A model generated the notes under the pieces. It was not told the origin of the DNA. It made no database searches and saw only the letters and a list, made by a program, of their open reading frames with translations. The translations under genes and the position numbers were made by a program. Positions 1 through 8,823 of a stretch of DNA of 64,000 nucleotides are shown piece by piece. Source of the stretch: Natrinema gelatinilyticum (GTDB taxonomy: Archaea; Halobacteriota; Halobacteria; Halobacteriales; Natrialbaceae); assembly GCF_024266705.1 (NCBI RefSeq), contig NZ_CP100756.1, forward strand, positions 3,410,001-3,474,000, written 5' to 3'. Position 1 is the stretch's first letter. Each line of letters starts with the position of its first letter.

Positions 1-313
1 CACGTTGCTCGAATACAAGGGCGACCTGTACGGCACGCGTGTCGTTCAGGTTGAAGCACGAGGCACGACGAAAGAGTGCGCTCAATGTGGTGTGGAGTCG
101 GAAAAACCCATCTGGGTTCGGGAACACTCTTGTCCGAGTTGTGGGTTTGAGTGTGACCGTGATGCGAACGCATCGTTGAACGTGTTGCAGAGTGGTTTTC
201 AGGAGTTAGGGCTGGGATGGCCCGAATCAACGCCCGTGGAGACTGCGCTCCCTACGGACACCACTCAGGTGTCTGCAAAGCGCGTCATAGAAGCAGGAAG
301 CCTCGGGGCGTGA
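1..313 (+). mobile_element. 3' end of TnpB (IS200/IS605, IS1341-type)
   Basis: Only the C-terminal part of a TnpB RNA-guided nuclease is present; the reading frame is open at the left edge, so the gene starts outside the window. What remains is the zinc-ribbon, with two CxxC pairs (CAQC near 80-92 and CPSC near 133-145), then the RuvC-III segment with the conserved D-R-D-A-N-A-S-LN pattern. The TGA stop at 311-313 lies in the loop of the right-end hairpin. TnpB is the accessory nuclease of these elements; no TnpA is visible here. The zinc fingers and RuvC-III motif look intact, so nothing in this piece suggests decay. Confidence 0.9.
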
Positions 314-322
314 CCCCGAGGC
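300..322 (+). ncRNA. Right-end hairpin of the TnpB element (omega/reRNA 3' region)
   Basis: A perfect 9-bp stem (GCCTCGGGG / CCCCGAGGC) with a 5-nt CGTGA loop overlaps the tnpB stop codon, and TTCAC follows at 325-329. This is the layout expected at the right end of an IS200/IS605 element, where the 3' part of tnpB mRNA yields the guide (omega) RNA. Sense overlapping transcripts at this position are known for haloarchaeal tnpB genes. The exact element end is inferred. Confidence 0.65.
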
Positions 323-437
323 GATTCACGATTCTCGTTTCCCTGCTGAATTGCGACTGGCGGTCGTCGGTCGCGCGTCCGATAGACGTCGGTAGTACCA
401 CCCGATCCATTACCAATGACAACGGAATTTCGACACA

Positions 438-444
438 CATAAAC
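438..444 (+). promoter_or_regulatory. TATA-like box of the VNG_1110C-type gene
   Basis: The motif CATAAAC lies about 27 bp upstream of the ATG at 468, the spacing expected for a leaderless haloarchaeal transcript. Confidence 0.45.
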
Positions 445-467
445 CACGGCGTACGAACCACTTACCT

Positions 468-671
468 ATGCCCGACGCGACGCAGCTGCGAGATAGCACC
501 CAGATAATCCTCCCTCGGGAGGTGCTCGAGGGACTCGAACAGCAGCTCGTCGACGAGTTCACCGTCACCGTCTTTCCGGAAGGTGAACACGCCTATCGAA
601 TCATCGGCAGCCCCGTCGAGATCAAAGCGGCCAGCGAGTTTCTGTCGCGCCACGGGGTACGCGTTCGCTAA
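468..671 (+). CDS. VNG_1110C family small protein
   Basis: A 67-aa protein that I recognise as a haloarchaea-specific family (VNG_1110C-like) of unknown function. The sequence is acidic, has no membrane segment or cysteine, and contains a mid-region RIIGSPVEIK followed by FLSRHG near the C-terminus. It is monocistronic here, between the TnpB element and the convergent tiaS gene. The ATG at 468 fits a TATA-like box at 438-444. Confidence 0.8.
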   Translation: MPDATQLRDSTQIILPREVLEGLEQQLVDEFTVTVFPEGEHAYRIIGSPVEIKAASEFLSRHGVRVR

Positions 672-942
672 TTTCGCGTCGCGTCCCGACCGAAAATCGG
701 TTCAGATTCGCGTTGCGATCGGGTCGCCGGTATCCATCGCCGATTCCGTCTGCATCAGCCGCTAACTCCGTCGGTATCTGCGACGTTCCCTGACGCCGAA
801 TTTCGCCGGCGACTGGGTGGATCAACCGCGAGACGAGTCGGCCCTCGGCCCAACGTATCGGTCACCGACCTCCGATCCAGGGTCCACGATACCCTCTCTC
901 GACAGCTCGAGCACCGGCCGGTCGAGACGCGAAACTGGTCGC

Positions 943-2235
943 TCACCGTTCGGGATGAGTCGGTGCGTCGAATCCGCCGCGGACGAGCGGCTTCGAAATG
1001 TGTCGGCGCGCACACGGCGGGACCTCGTACCAGCCGGGCTCGAGGTCGCGTTCGAGCCGTTGGTCGGCCTTCTCGTTCCGCGACGTTCCACAGTCACGGC
1101 AGCGGTAGCCCTGGGTTCGACCGGCGCTCTCCATCGTCCGTCCGCAGTCGGGGCAAGTCGGCGTCACTCGCTCGGTCCTGACGAGGTCGCGGACGGCAAT
1201 CTTCTCGAGTTTGAGGGTGCCATCGGACACCTCGCCGCAGGCGGTGATTCGATCGCCGATCCGGAGCGACCGCACGTGATCCCTGAAGCGCTTCGTCGGC
1301 TCGAAGGCCGCACACGTGAGCCGCCGCGGGGCACCGTCAGCGGTCGGCGCATCGAGGCCGAGGAAGACGTGACCGCCTCGACGGGTCTCCGGTTCGGTCG
1401 CGATTCGGCCCTCGAGCTGGTAGGCCCGCCCATCCTCGACGGTTCCGATCCCGCCAGATTGGAGATGGCCGTCCGTCCCCTGATTGGTGACGAACAACTG
1501 GCTTTCGGCGACTGGTTCGCTTTCGGTGCGTTCGGCGACCGACTGAACCGCCTCCGGGTCGTCTCCGCGAATCCCATGCAGGATCGGGCCCGGCGTGTGG
1601 GGGACACAGACAGTTTCGCCCTCGCCGCGGTCGACCGTGTCCCAGACGTCGGGATAGCCCCAGTCTGCTGCCGCGAAGACGCTCTCGCGTTCGACCTCGC
1701 GTGGCGTACCCCAGCGGTCTGTCTCGCGGTAGGAGATGTACTCGTACGTCCACTCCTCGAGCACCTCCCAGGCGCCGATCGCTGCCAGCGCGCCGATCCG
1801 TCCACGACCGTCGCCAGCGTGCCACGATCGATACTCGTGTCGCTCGAGCAGCGCCACGGCATCGGCAATCTCCAGGTGATCGCGGATCGCCGAGTGCGCG
1901 AATCGATCGACGTCGGTGGGCGTTTCGCGTTCGTCGGGATCGAGGTCAGCGACGACAAGTCCAGGGTTCGTTCGATCGTCCGCCGTTTCGGCCAGGTCCT
2001 CGAGTCGCTCGCGTGCGATCGCAAACGCCAGCTCAGGGTCGCAGTCGGTGTGGATCGCCAGTGCGGCGTTCCCCCGCGTCTTGTACTCGACAGCCGGATT
2101 GAGCCGGACGAGAAGAATCCTCGAGACGATCGAAGAGCACCGCTTGCGGAGGTGGTCGGCGATCTCCGCGGCGACGAAGGTCGTGCACATCCCCCGCTCG
2201 CGCGAGTCAGTATCGTCGATCCCCACAATGGTCAT
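943..2235 (-). CDS. tiaS: tRNA(Ile2) 2-agmatinylcytidine synthetase TiaS
   Basis: TiaS uses ATP to attach agmatine to C34 of tRNA-Ile(CAU), so that the anticodon reads AUA. The 430-aa protein starts with the diagnostic GIDDTDS (residues 5-11) and has the expected central domains, including [15 protein letters not shown]. An OB-fold-like region and a C-terminal zinc ribbon follow, with Cys near 361, 364, 379 and 382. Length is normal for the family. It is a single gene, divergent from the HTH regulator. Long open frames on the opposite strand are shadows of this acidic, GC-rich gene. Confidence 0.95.
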   Translation of the reverse strand: MTIVGIDDTDSRERGMCTTFVAAEIADHLRKRCSSIVSRILLVRLNPAVEYKTRGNAALAIHTDCDPELAFAIARERLEDLAETADDRTNPGLVVADLDPDERETPTDVDRFAHSAIRDHLEIADAVALLERHEYRSWHAGDGRGRIGALAAIGAWEVLEEWTYEYISYRETDRWGTPREVERESVFAAADWGYPDVWDTVDRGEGETVCVPHTPGPILHGIRGDDPEAVQSVAERTESEPVAESQLFVTNQGTDGHLQSGGIGTVEDGRAYQLEGRIATEPETRRGGHVFLGLDAPTADGAPRRLTCAAFEPTKRFRDHVRSLRIGDRITACGEVSDGTLKLEKIAVRDLVRTERVTPTCPDCGRTMESAGRTQGYRCRDCGTSRNEKADQRLERDLEPGWYEVPPCARRHISKPLVRGGFDAPTHPER

Positions 2236-2279
2236 CGTCGATTCTTGCAGCCCCGTCGAGTAACCCCTTTCGGGACGCT

Positions 2280-2296
2280 CACCAGCAACGCTGGTG
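2280..2296. promoter_or_regulatory. Palindrome in the tiaS/HTH divergent promoter region
   Basis: CACCAGC-AAC-GCTGGTG is a perfect 7-bp inverted repeat with a 3-nt centre, 45-61 bp upstream of the tiaS start and about 75 bp upstream of the TATA box of the divergent regulator gene. The position suits an operator, possibly for the neighbouring HTH protein. This role is inferred from location only. Confidence 0.4.
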
Positions 2297-2370
2297 AACG
2301 GGGGTACAAAAGTATTCTCCCGATACGGGCCTCAATCGCAACCCGGCACACCGACATCTCGGGGAAAATG

Positions 2371-2378
2371 TCTTATAG
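2371..2378 (+). promoter_or_regulatory. TATA box of the HTH regulator
   Basis: TCTTATAG is centred about 26 bp before the ATG at 2401, which supports this start over any upstream start in the same open frame and predicts a leaderless mRNA. Confidence 0.6.
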
Positions 2379-2400
2379 GAAGAATCGCTTACCTCCCCGT

Positions 2401-3366
2401 ATGTCCCGTTCGGCACTGGTCGGCAACGTTACCGCGATGTTAGAGGACGCGGGATTCGTGGTCAGCGACCGGTGTGCGATCCGGCCGAAGAGTTTCGATA
2501 TCGCTGCACGGCGCAGCGAAGATCTAATCCTGGTCAAGATCCTCGCGAACATCGACGCGTTCAACGAGGCGACGGGCCACGAGATGCGACGTCTGGGAAC
2601 CTATCTCCAGGCGACGCCGCTCGTCATCGGGCTCCGCAGTCGCGACGAGGATCTCAAGCCGGACGTCGTCTACTTCCGTCACGGCGTCCCCGTCTTCAGT
2701 CCAGACACGGCGTACAACCTGTTTATCGAAAGCGTCCCACCGTTGATTTACGCCGCTCCAGGCGGTCTCTACGTCAACATCGACGGCGACCTGCTGGCAG
2801 ACGAACGCGAGGACCGCGACTGGAGCCTGGGTCAACTCGCCAGTGAACTCGGCGTCTCACGTCGAACTGTCTCGAAGTACGAAGACGGTATGAACGCGTC
2901 CGTCGAGGTCGCGATGGCGCTCGAGGAACTGTTCGAGGCTCCATTGACCAGCCCCGTCGACGTCCTCGATGGGGCAGACGAAGTCCACGAGAGCGAGGCG
3001 ACACCTGACGATCCGGAAGCGGACCCGGACGACGAACAGGTTGTCGCCGTCCTCACCCGAGCCGGGTACAGGGTTCACCCGACGGTTCGGTCGCCGTTTA
3101 CGGCGGTCAGCGAGGACGAAGACGACAGCGACGTCGTCCTCACCGGTCATTCAAAGTTCACGAAGGCCGCGGAGAAACGCGCACGGATCATGAGTTCGAT
3201 CGGCAACGTCACCCGCACGCGATCGATCTACGTCGTCGACAGGGCGAAACGGGAATCTGTCGATGGCACTGCGCTGGTCGAACGCGACGAACTCGCGCAA
3301 CTCCGCAACGCAGACGAACTGCGAGATGTCATCCGCGAGCGCTCCGAACGAGAAGAGGCTGCCTGA
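2401..3366 (+). CDS. Archaeal HTH-type transcriptional regulator (XRE-type HTH)
   Basis: A 321-aa protein of the archaeal family annotated as putative HTH-type transcriptional regulatory protein. The N-terminal 130 residues resemble a nuclease-like fold domain without obvious catalytic residues. An XRE-type helix-turn-helix follows at about 141-165 ([20 protein letters not shown]), then an acidic linker and a C-terminal domain. The open frame extends far upstream, but that part is antisense to tiaS; the ATG at 2401 has a TATA box at the right distance. Targets are unknown. Confidence 0.85.
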   Translation: MSRSALVGNVTAMLEDAGFVVSDRCAIRPKSFDIAARRSEDLILVKILANIDAFNEATGHEMRRLGTYLQATPLVIGLRSRDEDLKPDVVYFRHGVPVFSPDTAYNLFIESVPPLIYAAPGGLYVNIDGDLLADEREDRDWSLGQLASELGVSRRTVSKYEDGMNASVEVAMALEELFEAPLTSPVDVLDGADEVHESEATPDDPEADPDDEQVVAVLTRAGYRVHPTVRSPFTAVSEDEDDSDVVLTGHSKFTKAAEKRARIMSSIGNVTRTRSIYVVDRAKRESVDGTALVERDELAQLRNADELRDVIRERSEREEAA

Positions 3367-3539
3367 TCGAGTTCGACGATGCGAATCGAATCACGGTTCG
3401 TTCGATCACCTGATTGAAGCGCCGTTGAGCGCGTCGATACCGATCGATTCTCCCACCACAGGACGACACCCCATCGACGAATATCGTCAGTTGGCGTCGC
3501 CGCTTCCCACCTCCGACTGTCGTGGACGGTGACCCCAAT

Positions 3540-3797
3540 CTAACTCGCGCCGTCGCCGTACGTCTCCTCTAAGTACTCGACGATGTCGGCGCTCTCGTTC
3601 ATGCCCTCTACACCGTTCGATTCGTCGGTGATAACGGGTACTCCCGTCTGGCCGCTGACTCGCTCGACCTCGGTCCGATCGCCGTGTGAACGGGGGACCT
3701 CGATGACGTCGTAATCGAGACCGAGTTCGTCGAGCTTCGAGCGGACCCTCGCACAGTACGGACAGCCGGGAAGGTCGTACATCGTAATGTCTGCCAC
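3540..3797 (-). CDS. Glutaredoxin-like protein
   Basis: An 85-aa thioredoxin-fold protein with a CPYC redox active site near residues 12-15 and the cis-proline segment TGVPVIT. This is the size and layout of a single-domain glutaredoxin or GST N-terminal domain. In haloarchaea the thiol partner is probably gamma-glutamylcysteine rather than glutathione (general knowledge). I chose the GTG start at 3797: upstream sequence in the same frame is serine/arginine-rich and lies over another gene's antisense, and a TTACTC-type box lies about 26 bp upstream. Confidence 0.8.
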   Translation of the reverse strand: MADITMYDLPGCPYCARVRSKLDELGLDYDVIEVPRSHGDRTEVERVSGQTGVPVITDESNGVEGMNESADIVEYLEETYGDGAS

Positions 3798-3915
3798 AGT
3801 GTCGTAAGGTACACGTCTCGAGGAGTAAGAACGCAGCGGTCGTGGGTACGTTCCTGCGGAAGAACAGTGTCGCGAAAAGTGGTTCGGTGACCGAGTCGGT
3901 ACCGTCGGAGCGACG

Positions 3916-5376
3916 TTAGCCGAGCATGCCGCTCGTGGACACGTAGAAGTAGCCCACGAGGACGATCGCAAGAATCCACTGTCCGAGCGGGACGTCCTCG
4001 TATTCACCCATCGCCGATTTGATGAGCGGGAAGGAGATGATACCCGCTGCGAGGCCGTTCGAAATCGAATAGGTGAGCGGCATGATGGTAATAGTCAGTC
4101 CGGCCGAAATCGCCCACGCGGGATCCTGCCAGTCGATGTCGAGGACCCCCCGAAGCATCATGATACCGACGGCGACCAGCGCGATGTACGACGCGTAGGC
4201 AGGGATCGCGGCGACGAGCGGCACCGCGACGAGCGATATCACAAATAAAACCGCGACGACGAGGGCGGTGAATCCGGTGCTTCCACCTTCTTCGACCCCG
4301 GCGGAGGACTCGATGTAGGTCGTCACGGTCGACGTCCCGATCATCGCACCGACCGTCGTCCCGATTGCGTCGGCCATGAGCGGTTTCTCGATCTCGGGCA
4401 ACTCGCCATCTTCGTCCAAGAACCCGCCGAACTGCGAAACGCCGATGAGCGTCCCGGCTGTGTCGAAGAAGTCGACGAAGAAGAACGTGAATACGACGAG
4501 TGCGAACGTGAGCGGTTCGATATCGCTCAGTCCCTCGATGAACGCGCCGATCAGTGGTGTAATATCGTAGTGCGGCGACGTCACGGATTCGAAGCTGACC
4601 GATCCTGACTCCGTGAGAAGTGTCGGCGGTGCGAGTGCGCTTGCGCTCGCAACACCGGCGTACAGAAGGGCCCATCCGGTGACTGCCGTGCTGAAGATAC
4701 CGACGATGATCGCACCTTTCACGCCGCGTGCCCAGAGGACGAACGTAAGGAAGAGTCCAGCCACAGCGAGCACCGCGGCAGGATTCTGCGCGATGCTCCC
4801 CAGCGTAACCATCGTCGCCGGGTCGGACGCGACGAGTTGCATTTCCTGAAGGCCGATAAACAGGAGGAACACACCGATACCCGCGCCGACCGAGAATTTC
4901 ACCGGCTGGGGGAAGAGATTGATGATGTACTTTCGAGCCCCGACGGCCGTGAGAAAGATGAAGATGATCCCCTCCACGAAGACTGCCGCGAGAGCGGTCT
5001 GCCACGGAACACCCAATCCGATGACGACGGTGAAGGTAAAGAACGCATTGAGGCCCATGCCGGGCGCGAGTCCGAACGGCCGTTTGGCGTAGAACGCCAT
5101 GACGAGCATCGCGACGACCGACGCGAGGATCGTCGAGATGGCGAGCATCTGAAACACCTCGTTCGCACTGTAGACGGCCCCGTTGATGGTCGTCTCCGCG
5201 TTCATCTGGCCCTCCTCGTTGAAGCCCATTATCGCCGTCATCAGGATCGACGGGTTGACGACGATGATGTACGACATCGCCAAGAACGTCGTCATCCCAG
5301 CGATCAGTTCTGTTTTGAAGTCTGTATCGTGTTCGTCGAATCCGAAATACGCTCCGAGTTGATCTACGGACCCCAT
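3916..5376 (-). CDS. NCS2 family purine permease (AzgA/PbuG-like)
   Basis: A 486-aa multi-pass membrane protein of the AzgA branch of the nucleobase:cation symporter-2 family, which imports hypoxanthine, guanine or adenine. Diagnostic stretches are FKTELIAGMTTFLAMSYII near the N-terminus, APGMGLNAFF, and the FVDFFDTAGTL segment in the second half. A TATA-like TTTTAACTT lies 29-38 bp upstream of the ATG. It stands alone rather than in a purine operon; purF is about 13 kb away. Substrate cannot be fixed from sequence. Confidence 0.9.
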   Translation of the reverse strand: MGSVDQLGAYFGFDEHDTDFKTELIAGMTTFLAMSYIIVVNPSILMTAIMGFNEEGQMNAETTINGAVYSANEVFQMLAISTILASVVAMLVMAFYAKRPFGLAPGMGLNAFFTFTVVIGLGVPWQTALAAVFVEGIIFIFLTAVGARKYIINLFPQPVKFSVGAGIGVFLLFIGLQEMQLVASDPATMVTLGSIAQNPAAVLAVAGLFLTFVLWARGVKGAIIVGIFSTAVTGWALLYAGVASASALAPPTLLTESGSVSFESVTSPHYDITPLIGAFIEGLSDIEPLTFALVVFTFFFVDFFDTAGTLIGVSQFGGFLDEDGELPEIEKPLMADAIGTTVGAMIGTSTVTTYIESSAGVEEGGSTGFTALVVAVLFVISLVAVPLVAAIPAYASYIALVAVGIMMLRGVLDIDWQDPAWAISAGLTITIMPLTYSISNGLAAGIISFPLIKSAMGEYEDVPLGQWILAIVLVGYFYVSTSGMLG

Positions 5377-5560
5377 ATTGGACGCTCGAGCATTACAAGA
5401 CAGCTAAGTTAAAAGTTCCGACCCCAATATTCGCAAGAAGCACGTCATTCGTTAATAAACGAACCGCTGCGAAGTGCCCCCCTCTTCCGCTCGCCTCGAG
5501 AGATTGCAGAACGCGGTACCGTGCGTGCTCGACGGGTGGGTCGGACGACCGATGGACTAA

Positions 5561-5570
5561 CGTATTTCAT
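5561..5570 (+). promoter_or_regulatory. TATA-like box of trkA
   Basis: CGTATTTCAT is centred about 28 bp before the ATG at 5594, which predicts a near-leaderless transcript. Confidence 0.45.
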
Positions 5571-5593
5571 CTCCGGCCACGTACTGTGCCAAC

Positions 5594-6256
5594 ATGAAGT
5601 TTGTTATCATGGGATACGGACGGGTCGGATCGCGGACGGCAACGATCCTTCTCGAAGAGGGACACGAAGTCGTTATCGTCGACAGCGACGTCGACCGGAT
5701 CGAGCGGGCCGCCGCCGCCGGATTCGAGACGGTACAGGGTGACGGTTCCGACGAAGACGTACTCGTCGAGGCGGGGATCGAAACCGCCCACGCGATCGGT
5801 GCGTTCACCCCCGATCTCAACGTCAATTTCGCAGCCTGCATGGTCGGGACGCACCACGGCTGTCGGACCGTTCTGCGCATCGACGAGGACTACCGCGAAG
5901 ATATCTACGAGAAATACGCCGAAGAAGTCGACGATATCATCTATCCCGAGCGTCTCGGTGCTGCTGGCGCAAAAACGGCCTTGCTCGGCGGCGATTTCAA
6001 CGTCGTCGCGGACCTCGCGGAGAATCTCCAATTGACGGTCCTCGAGATCAAAGACGGGTCGCCGGCAGTCGGCAAGCGGATGAGTGAACTCGAGTTACCC
6101 GAATCCGCCCGGATCTACGCTCACGGCCGGGCTCGTGAACCACTGACGATCCCGTTACCTGGGACGGAACTCGCCGTCGGCGACGAGGTTGCGGTCATCA
6201 CAGAGACCGAGCGAGCGTACGAGGTTCGGTCCTCGCTGCTGCCGACTCATTCGTGA
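5594..6256 (+). CDS. trkA: TrkA family potassium uptake protein (RCK_N + RCK_C)
   Basis: A 220-aa cytoplasmic regulatory subunit of Trk/Ktr potassium channels. The N-terminal Rossmann domain has GYGRVG (residues 7-12) and an acidic residue at the end of strand 2 (VIVDSD), which fits NAD(H) binding. A C-terminal RCK_C/TrkA-C domain runs from about residue 135. No TrkH pore subunit is adjacent, so the partner channel must be encoded elsewhere. Potassium uptake matters for salt-in osmoadaptation in this group. Confidence 0.88.
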   Translation: MKFVIMGYGRVGSRTATILLEEGHEVVIVDSDVDRIERAAAAGFETVQGDGSDEDVLVEAGIETAHAIGAFTPDLNVNFAACMVGTHHGCRTVLRIDEDYREDIYEKYAEEVDDIIYPERLGAAGAKTALLGGDFNVVADLAENLQLTVLEIKDGSPAVGKRMSELELPESARIYAHGRAREPLTIPLPGTELAVGDEVAVITETERAYEVRSSLLPTHS

Positions 6257-6427
6257 TCGCTCTGTGCTCTCGAACTGTCATGTAGCGTGTCACGAACCGG
6301 AGTGACTCGAGCAGTAGTCGTTTGCCTATCCGTCAGTCGGTGGTTGCATTTCGACAGTGGCAGTCCGACGGCGTGTTCGTCCGTGCCGACCACGGGAGAA
6401 AAACGCCACGAGGCGCGAAGACGGATT

Positions 6428-6464
6428 GGGGGATGGGGGGATGGGGAGGGGGAGTGGGAGTGGG
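6428..6464 (+). repeat. G-rich low-complexity tract (potential G-quadruplex)
   Basis: At least five runs of three to six G separated by one or two bases (GGGGGATGGGGGGATGGGGA and onward) lie in the convergent gap between trkA and the methylase gene. The pattern could form a G-quadruplex on the plus strand or act as a termination region for one of the converging genes. Function is inferred from composition only. Confidence 0.6.
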
Positions 6465-6547
6465 ACCGCCAACGCGCCCGTTCGATTCGTCACCGTACCC
6501 GTAAATAAAACCGCGTCAGACGACCAGCCGACGCGAGTCAGACGTTG

Positions 6548-7615
6548 TCAGGTATGCGTATCACCCACGTCCTCGAGTCGAAAGACAAGGACGTTCTGGT
6601 GGACCATCGAGGGGACGAACGAAAACGGGTACCCGTAGACGTGGAGGTCTTTCGTTGGATCGTGCCAGATAATGTTCGCTGCGAGCGTTACCGGGGCGGT
6701 CGACTCGATCGCTCGCGCAAGATCCGCCGAGAGGAACTCGTACGATTGCTCGCGGTACATGTCGCCGATGAAGACGACCACGTGGCCGCCCGGTGTGACG
6801 GCGTCCGTAAACCGATCGAATTTTGCTGCCATGTTAGCGAGCCAATCGGCTTTCGACTGGTGCCCTGCAAGCGCGTCGGTTGTATCGACCTCGTCGTCGT
6901 TCTCGTCGGATGCGACGCCGTCGAACGAGCCGAGCTTACTCTCGCGGGTCCGGCGCTCGTTACGCGTCTGCTCGAGTTCGTCCATGTGCCAGTACGGAAC
7001 GTCGGTCAGCAGGAGATCCACCGAATCATCGGGAACGTCCGCGATCAACTCGGCGCAGTCGCCGTGGCGCATGTCCTGGTCGGCAAGCGGTGGATCTCCT
7101 CGCGCGCGACGGTCCTCGTTTTCGTGCTCGAGAACCTCGCGATAGATCTCGATCCAGCGTTCGGTTCGCTCGAAGCCGATGGCGTCACGGAGGCCGGTGC
7201 CCTCGTACTCGCAAAAGCTCGCGCCGAGTAACGTGCCGCCGACGCCCGCGAAGGGATCGAGGACGGTGTCGCCGGCCGATGTGAACCGGCCGATCAGGTC
7301 GGCGCAGAGACGCGGCGGTTTCTGCCCTCCGTGTTCGCTGCGGAGGTCGTGTTGGACGTCCGGGGGGTAGCTCTCGGCGATTACGGATTTGGTGGCGTAC
7401 TTCCACTCCTTCCCAGTGAGATCGTTCACCCGGTTGCGCTCGTCGTATATCCCTCTTCCCTCGATGTAGCGCTGGTGATCGGCTAACTCGTCGGTATCGA
7501 TCACTTCGCCGTCTTCGACCGGCAGGGATTCTTCCCGTGCGCGATCAGCATCGAACCCGCCATCATCGTCCGTAAACAGGCGACTCTGGCGGTGTCGGTC
7601 CCCGTCGTCTGCCAT
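6548..7615 (-). CDS. zim: DNA methylase, probable CTAG modification methylase Zim
   Basis: A 355-aa S-adenosylmethionine-dependent amino-methyltransferase. The SAM-binding motif DPFAGVGG is near 120-127 and the catalytic motif is TDVPYW near 204-209, a variant of the D/S-PP-Y/W motif. Upstream NDLTGKEWKYATKS and HGGQKPPRL blocks resemble the haloarchaeal Zim family, which makes N4-methylcytosine in CTAG. No restriction enzyme is adjacent, consistent with an orphan methylase. I chose the ATG at 7615 over the GTG at 7630 because a TTTAAG box (about 7638-7643) lies 25 bp upstream of it. Confidence 0.75.
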   Translation of the reverse strand: MADDGDRHRQSRLFTDDDGGFDADRAREESLPVEDGEVIDTDELADHQRYIEGRGIYDERNRVNDLTGKEWKYATKSVIAESYPPDVQHDLRSEHGGQKPPRLCADLIGRFTSAGDTVLDPFAGVGGTLLGASFCEYEGTGLRDAIGFERTERWIEIYREVLEHENEDRRARGDPPLADQDMRHGDCAELIADVPDDSVDLLLTDVPYWHMDELEQTRNERRTRESKLGSFDGVASDENDDEVDTTDALAGHQSKADWLANMAAKFDRFTDAVTPGGHVVVFIGDMYREQSYEFLSADLARAIESTAPVTLAANIIWHDPTKDLHVYGYPFSFVPSMVHQNVLVFRLEDVGDTHT

Positions 7616-7731
7616 ACCTCGAGTGTTCACCCAGGCCGCTTAAACGCTTGCAGCATCGTCTGGTCGCGTGTCGTCGACCAGTGGGTCACCCGCCCAACTT
7701 TTGACGGATCCGGACGAAGGAGACTGCGACG

Positions 7732-8721
7732 ATGTTGCCCATCGGAGACGTCGTCCGGCTCGTCGTCGGCCTCCTCGCCCTGTGGATCGGTGCCCGATCG
7801 CTCGTGACCGGCGCGTCCAAACTCGCCAGCGCCGCCGGCGTCTCCGCACTCGTCATCGGCCTCACGGTAGTCGCGTTCGGAACGTCGTCCCCGGAGGCCG
7901 TGGTATCCACCGAGGCGGCGCTCGAGGGGCGAGGCGATATCGCGGTCGGGAACGTCATCGGCTCGAATCTGTTCAACATCGCCGTTACCCTCGGCGTCGT
8001 GGCCATCCTCTCACCGTTTCGCGTCTCGCAGACGGTGATCCGGCGGGACGCACTCGCGATGGCGGCTTCGACGGCCGTCGCGGCTGGCGTTCTCGCGAAC
8101 GGGACAGCCTCGCGACTCGAGGGAGCGATCCTCGTCGCGCTGTTGATCGGGTATTTCGGAGTGCTCGGCGTCGCAATTCGGGCCTCGAACGACACGGGAT
8201 CACAGGACCTTGCGAATACGGAGGTGGATCGTCTACCCCGTGTGGGACCGCCCGACGAACACACTGGTGACGAACTCCGTCTCGGCCTCGAGATGATCCG
8301 CGTCCTCGTCGGACTCGTGCTGCTCGTCGTGGGTGGGCGAGTGGTAATCGATTCGGCTGTCAGGGTCGCTACGGCCGTCGGGGTGTCGGAGTGGGTGATC
8401 GCCGCGACCGTCGTCGCGGCCGGCACCTCACTGCCAGAATTTGTAACCTCGGTCGTGGCCGCTCGCGCGGGCGACGTCGGTATCGCCGCGGGCAACGTCA
8501 TCGGCTCGAACGTTTTCAACGTCTTGGGCGTACTTGGTCTCGCTGCGATGGTCCGCCCGCTCGCGGCTGATCCAGCCGTCTTCCTCGCACTGATATGGCT
8601 CACCGTCCTGACCGCATTCGCGACGGCGGTGCTCGCGACGGGGAGACGGCTGACCCGCCTCGAGGGAGTCGTCTTGGTCGCGCTCGGTGCGGGGTACTGG
8701 ATCGTGAGTGCGGTGGTCTGA
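7732..8721 (+). CDS. Calcium/sodium antiporter (CaCA family, YrbG-like)
   Basis: A 329-aa membrane protein with the two inverted alpha-repeats that define cation/calcium exchangers: GTSSPE...GNVIGSNLFN in the first half and GTSLPE...GNVIGSNVFN in the second. The acidic residues in both GTS-PE motifs that bind the cation are present. About ten membrane segments are split by a short hydrophilic central loop (near 145-180). Expected role is Na+-driven Ca2+ export. It is divergent from the methylase gene and monocistronic. Confidence 0.9.
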   Translation: MLPIGDVVRLVVGLLALWIGARSLVTGASKLASAAGVSALVIGLTVVAFGTSSPEAVVSTEAALEGRGDIAVGNVIGSNLFNIAVTLGVVAILSPFRVSQTVIRRDALAMAASTAVAAGVLANGTASRLEGAILVALLIGYFGVLGVAIRASNDTGSQDLANTEVDRLPRVGPPDEHTGDELRLGLEMIRVLVGLVLLVVGGRVVIDSAVRVATAVGVSEWVIAATVVAAGTSLPEFVTSVVAARAGDVGIAAGNVIGSNVFNVLGVLGLAAMVRPLAADPAVFLALIWLTVLTAFATAVLATGRRLTRLEGVVLVALGAGYWIVSAVV

Positions 8722-8823
8722 CTCGAGAATCCGACCGATGTCGGAAGACCGTCGGTGGTCGGGCGCGTCCGGTGACGTGAGTGTTAGCGAGGCCATTTGT
8801 ATCCAGGATTCGTTACCGTTCGT

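Noticed and set aside
817..2400. Long plus-strand frame upstream of the HTH regulator (as part of an 849-codon open frame)
   Set aside because: It is antisense to tiaS, arginine-rich and has no family features; the real regulator gene begins at the promoter-supported ATG 2401.
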